A stretch of 64,000 nucleotides of DNA from Actinomycetota bacterium (GTDB lineage: Bacteria; Actinomycetota; Thermoleophilia; Gaiellales; Gaiellaceae). The notes under the pieces were generated by a model. The model was not told where the DNA came from, made no database searches, and was given only the letters and a program-made list of their open reading frames with translations. Made by a program: the position numbers and the translations under genes. The stretch covers positions 1-64,000 of the forward strand of contig VAWI01000015.1 of assembly GCA_005884005.1 (NCBI GenBank). The letters are read 5' to 3'. Positions 33,236-41,370 of this stretch are shown here, one piece after another. Position 1 is the stretch's first letter, and the number at the start of each line of letters is the position of its first letter.

Positions 33236-33954
33236 CAGTAGACCGCGCGGCCGCCCGAGATGTCGTAGCAGGCGCCGGTCGAGAAGGCCATCTCGTCGCT
33301 GGCCAGCCAGCAGACCAGCGCCGCCACCTCTTCCGGGTTTCCGAGCCGGCCGAGCGGGATCCGCTCGACCATGTAGTCGACGTGCTCCTTGGCGATCCCT
33401 TCCAGAATCGGCGTGTCGATCACCGCAGGCGCGATGCAGTTGACGAGCACGCCGGTACCCGCGAGGTCCTTCCCGATCGACTTCGTGAAGCCGATCACCG
33501 CCGCCTTCGAGCCGGAGTAGGCCGCCGCCTGGGGATTGCCTTCCTTGCCGGCGATGGAGGCAACGTTGACGATCCGGCCGTAGCCGCGCTCGACCATCAC
33601 GCGCGCCGCCGCCCGGCAGAACCAGAAGGTGCCGTGTGCGTTGATCGAGAACACGCGTTCCCATTCCTCGTCGGGGACGTCGAGCGTCCGCAGCGACCGC
33701 CCTGGGACGCCGGCGGAGTTGACGAGCACGTCGAGCCCGCCGAGCTCATCGACGACGCGGTCGACGGCGGCATCGGCGTCGGCCGCCCGTGCGACGTCGC
33801 CCTGGATCTCGAGCACGTCTCCGTTGGCCCGCTGGCGGTCGAACACCGCCACGCGGGCGCCACCGTCGCGAAGCCGCTCGGCGGTCGCCGCCCCGATTCC
33901 GCTGGCGCCGCCGGTCACGAGCGCGACCCGGCCCTCGAAGTCGTAGCGGTTCAC
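33235..33954 (-). CDS. Short-chain dehydrogenase/reductase, sugar type
   Basis: A 239-residue SDR with VTGGASGIG, NSAGVPG, catalytic Ser in NVASIAG and AYSGSKAAV (Tyr-x3-Lys); Asp in VAVFDRQ favours NAD. It probably oxidises an aldose or sugar acid as the entry step of the oxidative route. The start is a GTG at 33954. It is the first gene of a four-gene minus-strand operon, separated by only 25 bp from the divergent diol dehydratase operon. Confidence 0.9.
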   Translation of the reverse strand: MNRYDFEGRVALVTGGASGIGAATAERLRDGGARVAVFDRQRANGDVLEIQGDVARAADADAAVDRVVDELGGLDVLVNSAGVPGRSLRTLDVPDEEWERVFSINAHGTFWFCRAAARVMVERGYGRIVNVASIAGKEGNPQAAAYSGSKAAVIGFTKSIGKDLAGTGVLVNCIAPAVIDTPILEGIAKEHVDYMVERIPLGRLGNPEEVAALVCWLASDEMAFSTGACYDISGGRAVY

Positions 33955-33979
33955 AGGCGCGTTCTTATCACGCTTCCCG
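33955..33979. promoter_or_regulatory. 25-bp divergent promoter region, probably leaderless in both directions
   Basis: Only 25 bp separate the GTG of the SDR (minus) from the ATG of the dehydratase small subunit (plus). An AT-rich core TTCTTATCAC reads as GATAAG on the minus strand, about 12 nt before the GTG, and TATCAC on the plus strand, about 8 nt before the ATG. Both are plausible -10 elements, so the promoters overlap. Confidence 0.4.
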
Positions 33980-34435
33980 ATGGCGTACGCTGACGCTGTG
34001 GAGTTCGACCCGACGCGCGACTACCCCCTCGGTCGCCGCCGACCGGACCTGGTAACGACGCCCTCAGGCCTGCGCCAGGCGGACGTGACGCTTGACGCCC
34101 TGCGTGCCGGGACGGTCGACGGGGACGACGTCCGCGCGACCACGGAGACGATCAAGCGACAGGCTGCCGTGGCCCTCGCGGCGGGGCGGATGCCGCTCGC
34201 CGAGAACCTGCTGCGCGCCGCCGAGCTCGCCGCCGTTCCCGCCGACACGGTGCTCGAGATCTATACAGCGCTGCGCCCGCGCCGCGCTACAGCCGCCGAG
34301 CTGGAGGCGTGGGCTGAGCGGCTCGAACGCGAGCTTGCGGCTCCGCGCATGGCCACGTTCGTCCGGGAGGCGCTCGCGGTCTACGCGCAGCGCGGGCTTC
34401 TGGCCGTCCATGAGCGAAGTCCCGCGCAGGTCTGA
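33980..34435 (+). CDS. Coenzyme B12-dependent diol/glycerol dehydratase small subunit
   Basis: A 151-residue homologue of PduE/DhaB gamma. DYPLGRRRPDLVTTPSG, LTLDALR-type region VTLDALRAGTVDGDDVRAT and the block RMPLAENLLRAAELAAVP ... LEIYTALRPRRAT are diagnostic. The subunit completes the heterotrimer that dehydrates 1,2-diols to aldehydes through an adenosylcobalamin radical. It precedes the large subunit gene, the reverse of the usual pdu order, and overlaps it by 26 nt. Confidence 0.9.
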   Translation: MAYADAVEFDPTRDYPLGRRRPDLVTTPSGLRQADVTLDALRAGTVDGDDVRATTETIKRQAAVALAAGRMPLAENLLRAAELAAVPADTVLEIYTALRPRRATAAELEAWAERLERELAAPRMATFVREALAVYAQRGLLAVHERSPAQV

Positions 34436-36647
34436 GCGCTTCGTCGCGCGCGAGGCGCGCGAGCTCCGCAAGGAGCTGCTCATCTCGCCGTGGCCCGAGC
34501 TCGGGCTCGTCGCATTCGACGGTCCGAACGATCCCGAGCCCGAGCTCGTCGTGGAGGACGGCCGCGTCACACGGATTGACGGGCGCGGGCCCGACGAGTT
34601 CGACGTCATCGACCACTTCCTCGCCCTGCACGGGCTCGACCTCGACGCCGCTTCCGAAGCGGCCGCGCTCACGGACGAGGCGCTCGCGCATCAGCTCGTG
34701 GACGTCGACGTCCCGCGCGACGAGCTCGTTAGGCTGTCCCGCGGGCTGACGCCGGCCAGGCTCGCGCGCGTCGTCTCGATGCTCGACCCGGTCGAGCTGA
34801 TGTTCGCGCTCAAGAAGCTGCGCGCGCGACGGCGGCCCGCCAACCAGGCGCACGTGACGAACCTGAAGGAGAACCCTGCGCTCCTCGCGGCGGACGCGGC
34901 GGAGGCGGCCGCGCGCGGGTTCGCCGAGGTCGAGACGACCGTCGGTGTCGCCCGCTACGCGCCGCTGAACGCGCTCGCGATTCTGGTCGGGTCGCAGAGC
35001 GGCCGCCCGGGCGTGCTCACCCAATGCGCCGTGGAAGAGCGGCGGAACCTTCAGCTCGCGATCCGGGGCCTCGTCACCTACGCCGAGACGCTCTCGGTCT
35101 ACGGCACCGAGCCGGTTTTCATCGACGGGGACGACACGCCCTGGTCGAAGGCGCTGCTCGCAGCTGCGTACGCCTCACGCGGCGTTAAAGTGCGCTTCAC
35201 CTCCGGCGGCGGCTCCGAGGCGCTGATGGGGCATGCCGAGGGAAAGTCGATGCTCTACCTTGAGGCGCGCTGTCTCGCGACGATCCGCGCCGCCGGATCC
35301 CAGGGGGTCCAGAACGGGTCGATCTCCTGCGTGGCGCTGGCGCTCAGCGTCCCCGGCGGGACGCGTGAGATTCTCGCCGAGAATGTGCTCGCGGCCTGGC
35401 TCGACCTCGAGGTCGCATCGGGAAACGACGCGATCGCCTCGCACTCGGAGATCCGCAAGACGGCGAAGCTGATGGGCCAGTTCCTGCCCGGCACCGACTT
35501 CGTCACCTCCGGCTACTCGGTGATGCCGCGGCGCGACAACACCTTCGGCGGCGGCAACTACGACGCGGACGACCTCGACGAGTGGCTGACCGTGCAGCGG
35601 GACTGGCAGGTGGACGGCGGAATCGAGCCTGTCGGCGAAGAGGAAGTCCTGGGGGTTCGGGGGCGTGCGGCGACCGCTGTGCAGGCTGTCTTCTCGGCGT
35701 TCGGATTCCCGGCGATCTCCGACGAGGAGGTCGAGGCGGCGACGCACGGCTCCGACTCGCGCGACCTGCCGGACCGCGATCGCGCCGCCGATGTCGCAGC
35801 GGCCGACCGGATGCTCGCGGACCGCATCTCCGGCCTCGACGTCGCCCTCGCGCTCGCCGACGCGGGCTTCGCGGACGTGGCCGAGGCGGTACTCGGGATG
35901 CAGCGCCAGCGGATCGCGGCGGACTACCTCCAGACCTCGGCGATTATCGCGCCGGATGGGACGGTCGAGGCTGCGGTGAACGACCCGAACGAGTACGCCG
36001 GGCCGGGGACCGGCTACCGGCTCGAGGGCGATCGCTGGGCGCGCCTCCGCTCGCTGCCGCACGAGCTCGACCCCCGTGCGCTCGCCAACGGAGGCACCGA
36101 CGGCGGCCCGCCGCTCCTCGCCGAGCTGGCCCCGGCGGGCCGCGGTGATTCGCCTCGCGAGGTTGTCGTCGCAGTCGGCCCGGCGTTCGGGGACGGCCTG
36201 CGCGAAACGATCAACGGCCTCCGGCACGAGGAGGTGCTCGCCGCGGTCGTCGCGGGCGTCCGCGAGGGCGGCGCCGAGCCTCGGCTCGTCCGGATCCGCC
36301 GTTCGAGCGACGTCGCGTTCATCGCCCACGACGGCGCCCGCCTCTCCGGCTCCGGGGTCGCCGTTGGGCTGCAGTCCAAAGGCACGGCGGTCATCCACCG
36401 CGCCGACCTGCAGCCGCTGGACAACCTGGAGCTGTTCGGGATGGCGCCGCTTTTGACGCTCGCCTCCTACCGCGCCATCGGCGGCAACGCCGCGGGGTAC
36501 GCATTCGGAGAGCCAGTGGGGCCGGTGCCGACGGAGCTCGACAACTTCGCGCGCGCGAAGCTGATCGTGACGACCACGCTGTTGCACGCCCGTGAGACGG
36601 CGGCAATCGTCCCGGACGCCCCTGCGATCGACGTCACGCTCGCCTGA
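34410..36647 (+). CDS. Diol/glycerol dehydratase, fused large and medium subunits
   Basis: A 745-residue fusion. Residues about 1-560 match the catalytic PduC/DhaB large subunit. Active-site residues known from the Klebsiella enzyme are conserved: Gln and His in NQAHVTN, Glu in VETTVGVARYAP, Glu in YGTEPVF, Gln in GVQNGS, Asp in SGNDAI and Ser in FVTSGYS. Residues about 580-745 match the B12-binding medium subunit PduD (VAVGPAFG, SSDVAFIAHDGARLSGSG, LDNLELFGMAPLLTL). No reactivating factor, shell protein or B12 riboswitch is nearby. The substrate may be a sugar-derived diol rather than propanediol. Confidence 0.92.
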   Translation: MSEVPRRSERFVAREARELRKELLISPWPELGLVAFDGPNDPEPELVVEDGRVTRIDGRGPDEFDVIDHFLALHGLDLDAASEAAALTDEALAHQLVDVDVPRDELVRLSRGLTPARLARVVSMLDPVELMFALKKLRARRRPANQAHVTNLKENPALLAADAAEAAARGFAEVETTVGVARYAPLNALAILVGSQSGRPGVLTQCAVEERRNLQLAIRGLVTYAETLSVYGTEPVFIDGDDTPWSKALLAAAYASRGVKVRFTSGGGSEALMGHAEGKSMLYLEARCLATIRAAGSQGVQNGSISCVALALSVPGGTREILAENVLAAWLDLEVASGNDAIASHSEIRKTAKLMGQFLPGTDFVTSGYSVMPRRDNTFGGGNYDADDLDEWLTVQRDWQVDGGIEPVGEEEVLGVRGRAATAVQAVFSAFGFPAISDEEVEAATHGSDSRDLPDRDRAADVAAADRMLADRISGLDVALALADAGFADVAEAVLGMQRQRIAADYLQTSAIIAPDGTVEAAVNDPNEYAGPGTGYRLEGDRWARLRSLPHELDPRALANGGTDGGPPLLAELAPAGRGDSPREVVVAVGPAFGDGLRETINGLRHEEVLAAVVAGVREGGAEPRLVRIRRSSDVAFIAHDGARLSGSGVAVGLQSKGTAVIHRADLQPLDNLELFGMAPLLTLASYRAIGGNAAGYAFGEPVGPVPTELDNFARAKLIVTTTLLHARETAAIVPDAPAIDVTLA

Positions 36648-36648
36648 A

Positions 36649-37593
36649 GTGGAGCGCACGCGCGAGTTCCTCCAGTCGATCGGCCTGCCCGGCGGGGATC
36701 TGCACGAGCTGCCGACCTCGGACAAGCGCTTTCCGGACGGCGCGCAATATCGCGTCGAGATTCCGAGCACCGAAGGCCCACGCGCGCTCGAGGCCGTACT
36801 CGACGAGGCGGAACGGCTCGACGTCCGTGTCCATCGCGTCTCACAGGGAAGCGGCGTCTTCATGCTCTCGGACGCCGAGCTCGACGAGATGGCGAAGCTC
36901 GCCGCCGCCGCGACGGTCGAGGTCAGCCTCTTCGCGCGGCCGAACGCAGGCTGGGACATCTCCGCGCAGACGCGGTCGACCGCCGGCGCGGCGCTCGCGC
37001 CGGCGATCCGCGGCGGCGACCAGCTCGTGTACGCCCTGGAGGACATTCGCCGGGCGGCCGCGCACGGCTTCCGGAGCGTCCTGATCGCGGACCTGGGCCT
37101 GCTCGCGAGCTTCGACGCGATGCGCAAGGCTGGAGAGCTGCCGGCGGAAATGCAGGCCAAGGTCTCGGTCATGCTCCCGGCCGCGAACCCGTCCTCGGCG
37201 CGCGTCCTCGCGGATCTCGGCGCCGACACCCTCAACCTCCCGACCGACCTGTCGCTCGACCAGATCGCCGCCATACGGGCCGCAGTCGACGTGCCGATCG
37301 ACTTCTACGTCGAGGCCCCCGACAACCTCGGCGGGTTCGTGCGTCTCTACGAGGTGCCGGAGATCGTGCGCATCGCTGCGCCGGTGTACGTGAAGTTCGG
37401 CCTGCGCAACGCGCCGGACGTCTATCCGTCAGGCAGTCATCTGGAGGCGACGGTGGTGGCGCTCTCGCGCGAACGAGTCCGTCGCGCCCGCCTCGGGCTG
37501 GAGCTGCTGGAGCGCGAGTTTCCGGAGGCAGTGACGTCGGAGCTCGGCGCCGCAGGCCTCGCCCTTCCGGACGTGCTCACCCGGGCGCGTTAG
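36649..37593 (+). CDS. Conserved hypothetical protein, TIM-barrel-like
   Basis: A 314-residue protein that starts with a GTG one nt after the dehydratase stop. An N-terminal 90-residue region (REFLQSIGLPGGDLHELPTSDKRF, partly quoted) is followed by alternating strands and helices like a TIM barrel: VSLFARPNAGWDIS, VLIADLGLLASFDAM, VSVMLPAANPSSARVLADLGADTLNLP, VDVPIDFYVEAPDNLGG, in short pieces. This is distantly like U32-peptidase or lyase barrels, but no catalytic motif was recognised. Tight coupling to the dehydratase suggests it handles the same substrate or repairs the enzyme. Confidence 0.7.
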   Translation: MERTREFLQSIGLPGGDLHELPTSDKRFPDGAQYRVEIPSTEGPRALEAVLDEAERLDVRVHRVSQGSGVFMLSDAELDEMAKLAAAATVEVSLFARPNAGWDISAQTRSTAGAALAPAIRGGDQLVYALEDIRRAAAHGFRSVLIADLGLLASFDAMRKAGELPAEMQAKVSVMLPAANPSSARVLADLGADTLNLPTDLSLDQIAAIRAAVDVPIDFYVEAPDNLGGFVRLYEVPEIVRIAAPVYVKFGLRNAPDVYPSGSHLEATVVALSRERVRRARLGLELLEREFPEAVTSELGAAGLALPDVLTRAR

Positions 37594-37596
37594 CTC

Positions 37597-38736
37597 TTGG
37601 CGGCTCGACTATCCGCCGCGCTCGTCGGTACCGGCTTCATCGCGGCCGTTCATGTCGACGCGCTGCGGCGGCTCGGCGTCGACGTGCTCGGCGTCGTCGG
37701 CTCGAGCCCGGATCGAGCTGCCGAAGCAGGGCTCGGCAACGTGTACGGGAGCCTGGGTGAGCTGCTCGAGGACGACCGCATCGACGTCGTGCACCTGACG
37801 ACGCCGAACCACCTGCACTACCCGCAGGTGAAGCAGGCGCTCGCGGCTGGCAAGCACGTTGTCTGCGAGAAACCGCTCGCCCTGACGGCGGCCGAGTCGC
37901 GAGAGCTGGTCGAGCTCGCGGACGCGGCGGGGGTCGTCAACTGCACGAACTTCATGGCGCGGTTCTATCCGCTCGTGCAGCAGGCGCGCTCGCTCCTGCA
38001 CGAGGGCTCGCTCGGCGAGATCTGGAACGTCCACGGCTCGTATCTCCAGGATTGGCTAATGCGCCCGACGGACTGGAACTGGCGGCTGGAGCCCGAGCGC
38101 GGCGGCGAGCTCCGCGCCATCGGCGACATCGGCTCCCACTGGCTCGACCTCGTCCAGTTCGTCACGGGCTCGCGGATCGTCGAGGTCTTCGCGGATCTGC
38201 AAACGGTGATTCCGATCCGCCGCCGGCCAGTCGGCCCGGTGCAGACTTTCGCGCAGACTGAGGCGGAGGGCGAGGATGTGGCGATCGCTACCGAGGATCT
38301 CGCGCACGTTCTGCTCCGCTTCGAGGGCGGCGCCCGGGGCGCGGTCGTGATCTCACAAGTCAGCGCCGGCCGGAAGAACATGCTCTCGTTCGAGCTCGAC
38401 GGGGCCGACGCCGCGCTGGCGTGGAACTCGGAGCGTGCGGAGGAACTTTGGCTCGGCCGGCGCGACCGGCCCAACGAGCTGCTTCTGCGCGATCCGAGCC
38501 TGATGAAGCCGGCGGCGCGCGAGACGACGACGCTGCCCGGCGGCCACGCGGAAGGATTCGCGGAGACGTTTCGGGAGCTCTACAGGCGGGTGTACCGGGC
38601 CGTGGAGAGCGGCGGTCCGCCCACGGAGCCGGACTACTCGACCTTCGCTGACGGTCACTGGGAGAACGTTCTCGGCGAAGCGATCGCGCTGAGCTCGCGA
38701 GAGAGGCGGTGGATCGAGGTGGAGGTGGACGGATGA
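37597..38736 (+). CDS. Gfo/Idh/MocA family oxidoreductase
   Basis: A 379-residue NAD(P)-dependent sugar-type oxidoreductase. The cofactor loop is ALVGTGFIAAVHVDAL, the EKP motif is VCEKPLALTAAESRE, and the C-terminal domain has IGDIGSHWLDLVQFV with the catalytic His. Members oxidise cyclitols or sugars (inositol dehydrogenase, glucose-fructose oxidoreductase). TTG start at 37597, 3 nt after the upstream stop. Coupled by ATGA to the isomerase. Confidence 0.88.
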   Translation: MAARLSAALVGTGFIAAVHVDALRRLGVDVLGVVGSSPDRAAEAGLGNVYGSLGELLEDDRIDVVHLTTPNHLHYPQVKQALAAGKHVVCEKPLALTAAESRELVELADAAGVVNCTNFMARFYPLVQQARSLLHEGSLGEIWNVHGSYLQDWLMRPTDWNWRLEPERGGELRAIGDIGSHWLDLVQFVTGSRIVEVFADLQTVIPIRRRPVGPVQTFAQTEAEGEDVAIATEDLAHVLLRFEGGARGAVVISQVSAGRKNMLSFELDGADAALAWNSERAEELWLGRRDRPNELLLRDPSLMKPAARETTTLPGGHAEGFAETFRELYRRVYRAVESGGPPTEPDYSTFADGHWENVLGEAIALSSRERRWIEVEVDG

Positions 38737-39641
38737 AGCTCGGGTTCCTGACTGCTGCGTTTCCCGACCTGGCGCTCGGCGAGGTTGCGAGCTGGGCGGC
38801 GTCGGAAGGCTTCGAGACGCTCGAGATCGCGTGTTGGCCCGCTGCCGGTGGCGAGCGCCGGCGTTACGCAGGCGTCACTCACATCGACGTGGACTCTTTC
38901 GACCCGGACGCGGTTCACGAACTACTCGGTGGGCACGGACTCGAGATCTCGGCGCTCGCGTACTACCCGAATAACCTCCATCCTGACGCCGCACACCGCG
39001 AAGAGGTGAACGCGCACCTGCTCAAAGTCGTCGACGCCGCGCAGGCGCTCGGCGTGGGAGTCGTCGGGACGTTCGCCGGCAACGACCAGACGAAGTCGCC
39101 GCCCGAAAACCTGGTCGCTTTCCGCGAGATCTGGCCGCCCCTCGTCGCGCACTCAGAGGAGCGCGGCGTCAAGATCGCTATCGAGAACTGCCCGATGATC
39201 TTCTCGTACGATGAGTGGCCGGGCGGCACGAACTTCGCCCGCTCGCCGGCGCTCTGGGATGAGATGTTCGATGCGATTCCGTCGCCGAACTTCGGCCTCA
39301 TCCTCGATCCCTCGCACCTCATCTGGCAGATGATCGATTACGAGCGGGTGGTGTACGACTACGCCGACCGGATCTTCCACGTCCACGCCAAGGACTTGGA
39401 GATCGACCACGAAGGTTTGTACCGCAACGGCGTCCTTTCGCTCGGGATCGGCTGGCAGGTTCCCAGGCTGCCCGGCCTCGGCGACGTGCGGTGGGATCGC
39501 TTCCTCGCCGCCCTCTACGCCGTTGGCTACGATCACGTCGTTTCGATCGAGCACGAGGACCGCGTGTTCGAGGGCGACGACGAGCTGGTGAAACGCGGCT
39601 TCCTGATTGCGCGTAACGCGCTTCGCGCATACATCGCGTGA
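38733..39641 (+). CDS. Sugar phosphate isomerase/epimerase family (xylose-isomerase-like TIM barrel)
   Basis: A 302-residue AP-endonuclease-2-type TIM barrel. Metal-ligand regions are visible: IAIENCPMIF (Glu), LILDPSHLIW (Asp/His), FHVHAKDLEI (His-x-His/Lys) and VSIEHEDRVFEGD (Glu). Such proteins are isomerases, epimerases or dehydratases of sugars and inositol derivatives (IolE, IolI, tagatose epimerase). A strong GGAGGTGGACGG precedes the ATG. With the Gfo/Idh/MocA gene and the diol dehydratase it suggests a cyclitol or sugar dehydration route. Confidence 0.87.
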   Translation: MKLGFLTAAFPDLALGEVASWAASEGFETLEIACWPAAGGERRRYAGVTHIDVDSFDPDAVHELLGGHGLEISALAYYPNNLHPDAAHREEVNAHLLKVVDAAQALGVGVVGTFAGNDQTKSPPENLVAFREIWPPLVAHSEERGVKIAIENCPMIFSYDEWPGGTNFARSPALWDEMFDAIPSPNFGLILDPSHLIWQMIDYERVVYDYADRIFHVHAKDLEIDHEGLYRNGVLSLGIGWQVPRLPGLGDVRWDRFLAALYAVGYDHVVSIEHEDRVFEGDDELVKRGFLIARNALRAYIA

Positions 39642-39753
39642 GCTCGGTCGCCCTCATCCGCTTGGGAGCGACGGGAAAGCCGAATGGCACTGGCTCGCCG
39701 ACGCAGGGCGGCCGGCTGCCGGCAAGCAGGCTACGCGGCTGTGCTCACGCAGA

Positions 39754-41169
39754 TCATCGGCGCCAGTCGGGGTAAGCGAACTTCTTGCCGGGGTTGAGCA
39801 GGCCCTTCGGGTCGAAGACGCGTTTTATCTCGGAGTGGAGCTGGAGCGCGCGAGGCGACCATTGGCGCTCTAGCTGCCCCCGCTTCAGCCAGCCTACGCC
39901 GTGCTCGCCAGAAATGGATCCGCCGAGGCGCACCGCCAGGGCGAACAACTCTCCGGCCGCGACGTCGGCCCGGGCGAGCTCGTCCTCGTCCTGCGGGGAG
40001 ACGAGGAACGTCGAGTGCAGGTTGCCGTCACCCGCGTGTCCCCAGCTGCAGGCGACGAGATCGTGGCGGCGCCCGATCGCAACCGTCTCGTCTACCGCCT
40101 CGCCGAGCCGGTCGAAGGGGACCACGATGTCCTCGCTCACTTTGCCGCCGCGAGCCGTGCCGACCGCGATCGAGACGCCGTCGCGCCAGCGCCAGAGCTC
40201 GGCGACGGCCGGGCCCTCGGGGCTGACGACGTCGAGCGCGTCCTCGCTGAGAACGTCGATGAGCTCGTCGCGCAGTAGAGCCGCTTCTCCAACCGTTCCG
40301 TCCGCCTCCGCCAGCACGAGGAAACCCGCCCCCCGCGGAACGCCGCCGGGGAAGGCGCTGCCGGCGAGTTCGAGCGTGGCCGCGTCCAGAAACTCGAGTG
40401 CCGCAACGGTCAACCCGTTGCCGAGCACGCGCTCGAGCGCATCGCAGCCCGCCGCCGAGTCTGCGTAGAACGCCCCGACCGGCAGGGCGGCCTCGGGAGC
40501 CGGCAGCAACCGCAGCCAAGCGGCGGTGACGATCCCAAGCGTGCCCTCGGAGCCGACGAGCAGGCTCTTGAGGTCGTAGCCGGCGACGTCCTTGCGGATC
40601 GGACCTCCGACGGCGACCACGTCCCCGGGCGGGATGACCGCTTCCAGGCCCGTCACCCAGGCCCCGGTAACGCCGTACTTGAAGGCGTGGGCGCCACCCG
40701 CGTTCGTAGCGATGTTGCCGCCGATCTGCGACTGCTCGGCGGCACCGGGATCGGGCGGGAACAGGAGCCCGCTTTCGCGCACGATTCGCCGGAGCTCCGC
40801 CGTGCGCAGGCCGGCCTCGACCTCGATGCGCCAGAGGAGCGGCTCGAACGAGCGCACGTGAATAAGGCGCTCGAGAGAGAGCACGACTCCTCCGTCGATC
40901 GGCACGGCGCCGCCTGCGAAGCCCGTCCCGCCTCCGCGCGGCACAATCGGGACGTCGTGGTCGTAGCACCATGCGACGGCAGCGGCGACCTCGGCGGTCG
41001 ATCCCGGCAGCGCGACTGCGTCGGCGCGGCCGGTCAAGCCGCGGCCTTCGGTCTGGTCCGCCAGGTACTCGGCCGGCGGCTCGGCCAGCACTGCGCCCGC
41101 GCCGAGAGCCGAGGCTAGGTCGCGAACGACGGATCGAGCGGTCGCCACGGTTCCAACCTCCTCCGACAC
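39754..41169 (-). CDS. glcD: FAD-linked oxidase, GlcD/D-2-hydroxyacid dehydrogenase type
   Basis: A 471-residue VAO-family flavoprotein. The PCMH FAD-binding domain shows VPIVPRGGGTGFAGGAV, PDPGAAEQSQIGGNIATNAGG (in pieces) and VGSEGTLGIVT. The C-terminal FAD-oxidase domain ends with the HAGDGNLHSTF and ISGEHGVGWLK motifs with metal-binding histidines. It oxidises glycolate, D-lactate or a related 2-hydroxy acid, and could donate electrons to a LutA/GlcF-like partner encoded about 12 kb away. GTG start at 41169; a second GTG at 41148 is possible. Confidence 0.9.
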   Translation of the reverse strand: MSEEVGTVATARSVVRDLASALGAGAVLAEPPAEYLADQTEGRGLTGRADAVALPGSTAEVAAAVAWCYDHDVPIVPRGGGTGFAGGAVPIDGGVVLSLERLIHVRSFEPLLWRIEVEAGLRTAELRRIVRESGLLFPPDPGAAEQSQIGGNIATNAGGAHAFKYGVTGAWVTGLEAVIPPGDVVAVGGPIRKDVAGYDLKSLLVGSEGTLGIVTAAWLRLLPAPEAALPVGAFYADSAAGCDALERVLGNGLTVAALEFLDAATLELAGSAFPGGVPRGAGFLVLAEADGTVGEAALLRDELIDVLSEDALDVVSPEGPAVAELWRWRDGVSIAVGTARGGKVSEDIVVPFDRLGEAVDETVAIGRRHDLVACSWGHAGDGNLHSTFLVSPQDEDELARADVAAGELFALAVRLGGSISGEHGVGWLKRGQLERQWSPRALQLHSEIKRVFDPKGLLNPGKKFAYPDWRR

Positions 41170-41231
41170 GAGCGGGACGACCGCCTGGAGTCTATGGCCT
41201 CCGTCCTGAACGGATCAGCGGACCGATCGGG

Positions 41232-41260
41232 CTCGGCGGCCATTCCGATTCGCCGCCGAG
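41232..41260. promoter_or_regulatory. 9-bp inverted repeat in the glcD / lactonase divergent gap
   Basis: CTCGGCGGC - 11 nt - GCCGCCGAG. The 8-bp half-site CTCGGCGG recurs at about 41276. It lies about 40 bp upstream of the -35 of the lactonase promoter, an operator-like position. Confidence 0.35.
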
Positions 41261-41300
41261 GCGCCGGGCACCCACCTCGGCGGAGACGGACCAGGTCGGC

Positions 41301-41329
41301 TTGACATCCGCCCGGAAACGGCGTATGAC
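41301..41329 (+). promoter_or_regulatory. Sigma-70-type promoter of the MBL-fold lactonase gene
   Basis: TTGACA (41301-41306), a 17-nt spacer, then TATGAC (41324-41329). This is the best match to a housekeeping promoter in the window. A start near 41336 would give a leader of about 35 nt before the ATG at 41371. Confidence 0.65.
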
Positions 41330-41370
41330 GGCTCACAAAACCGGCGACGATGCTAGGGAAAGGGAAGGCG

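Noticed and set aside
33930-34000. Cobalamin riboswitch for the B12 dehydratase operon
   Set aside because: The gap is only 25 bp, too short, and no B12-box sequence is present.
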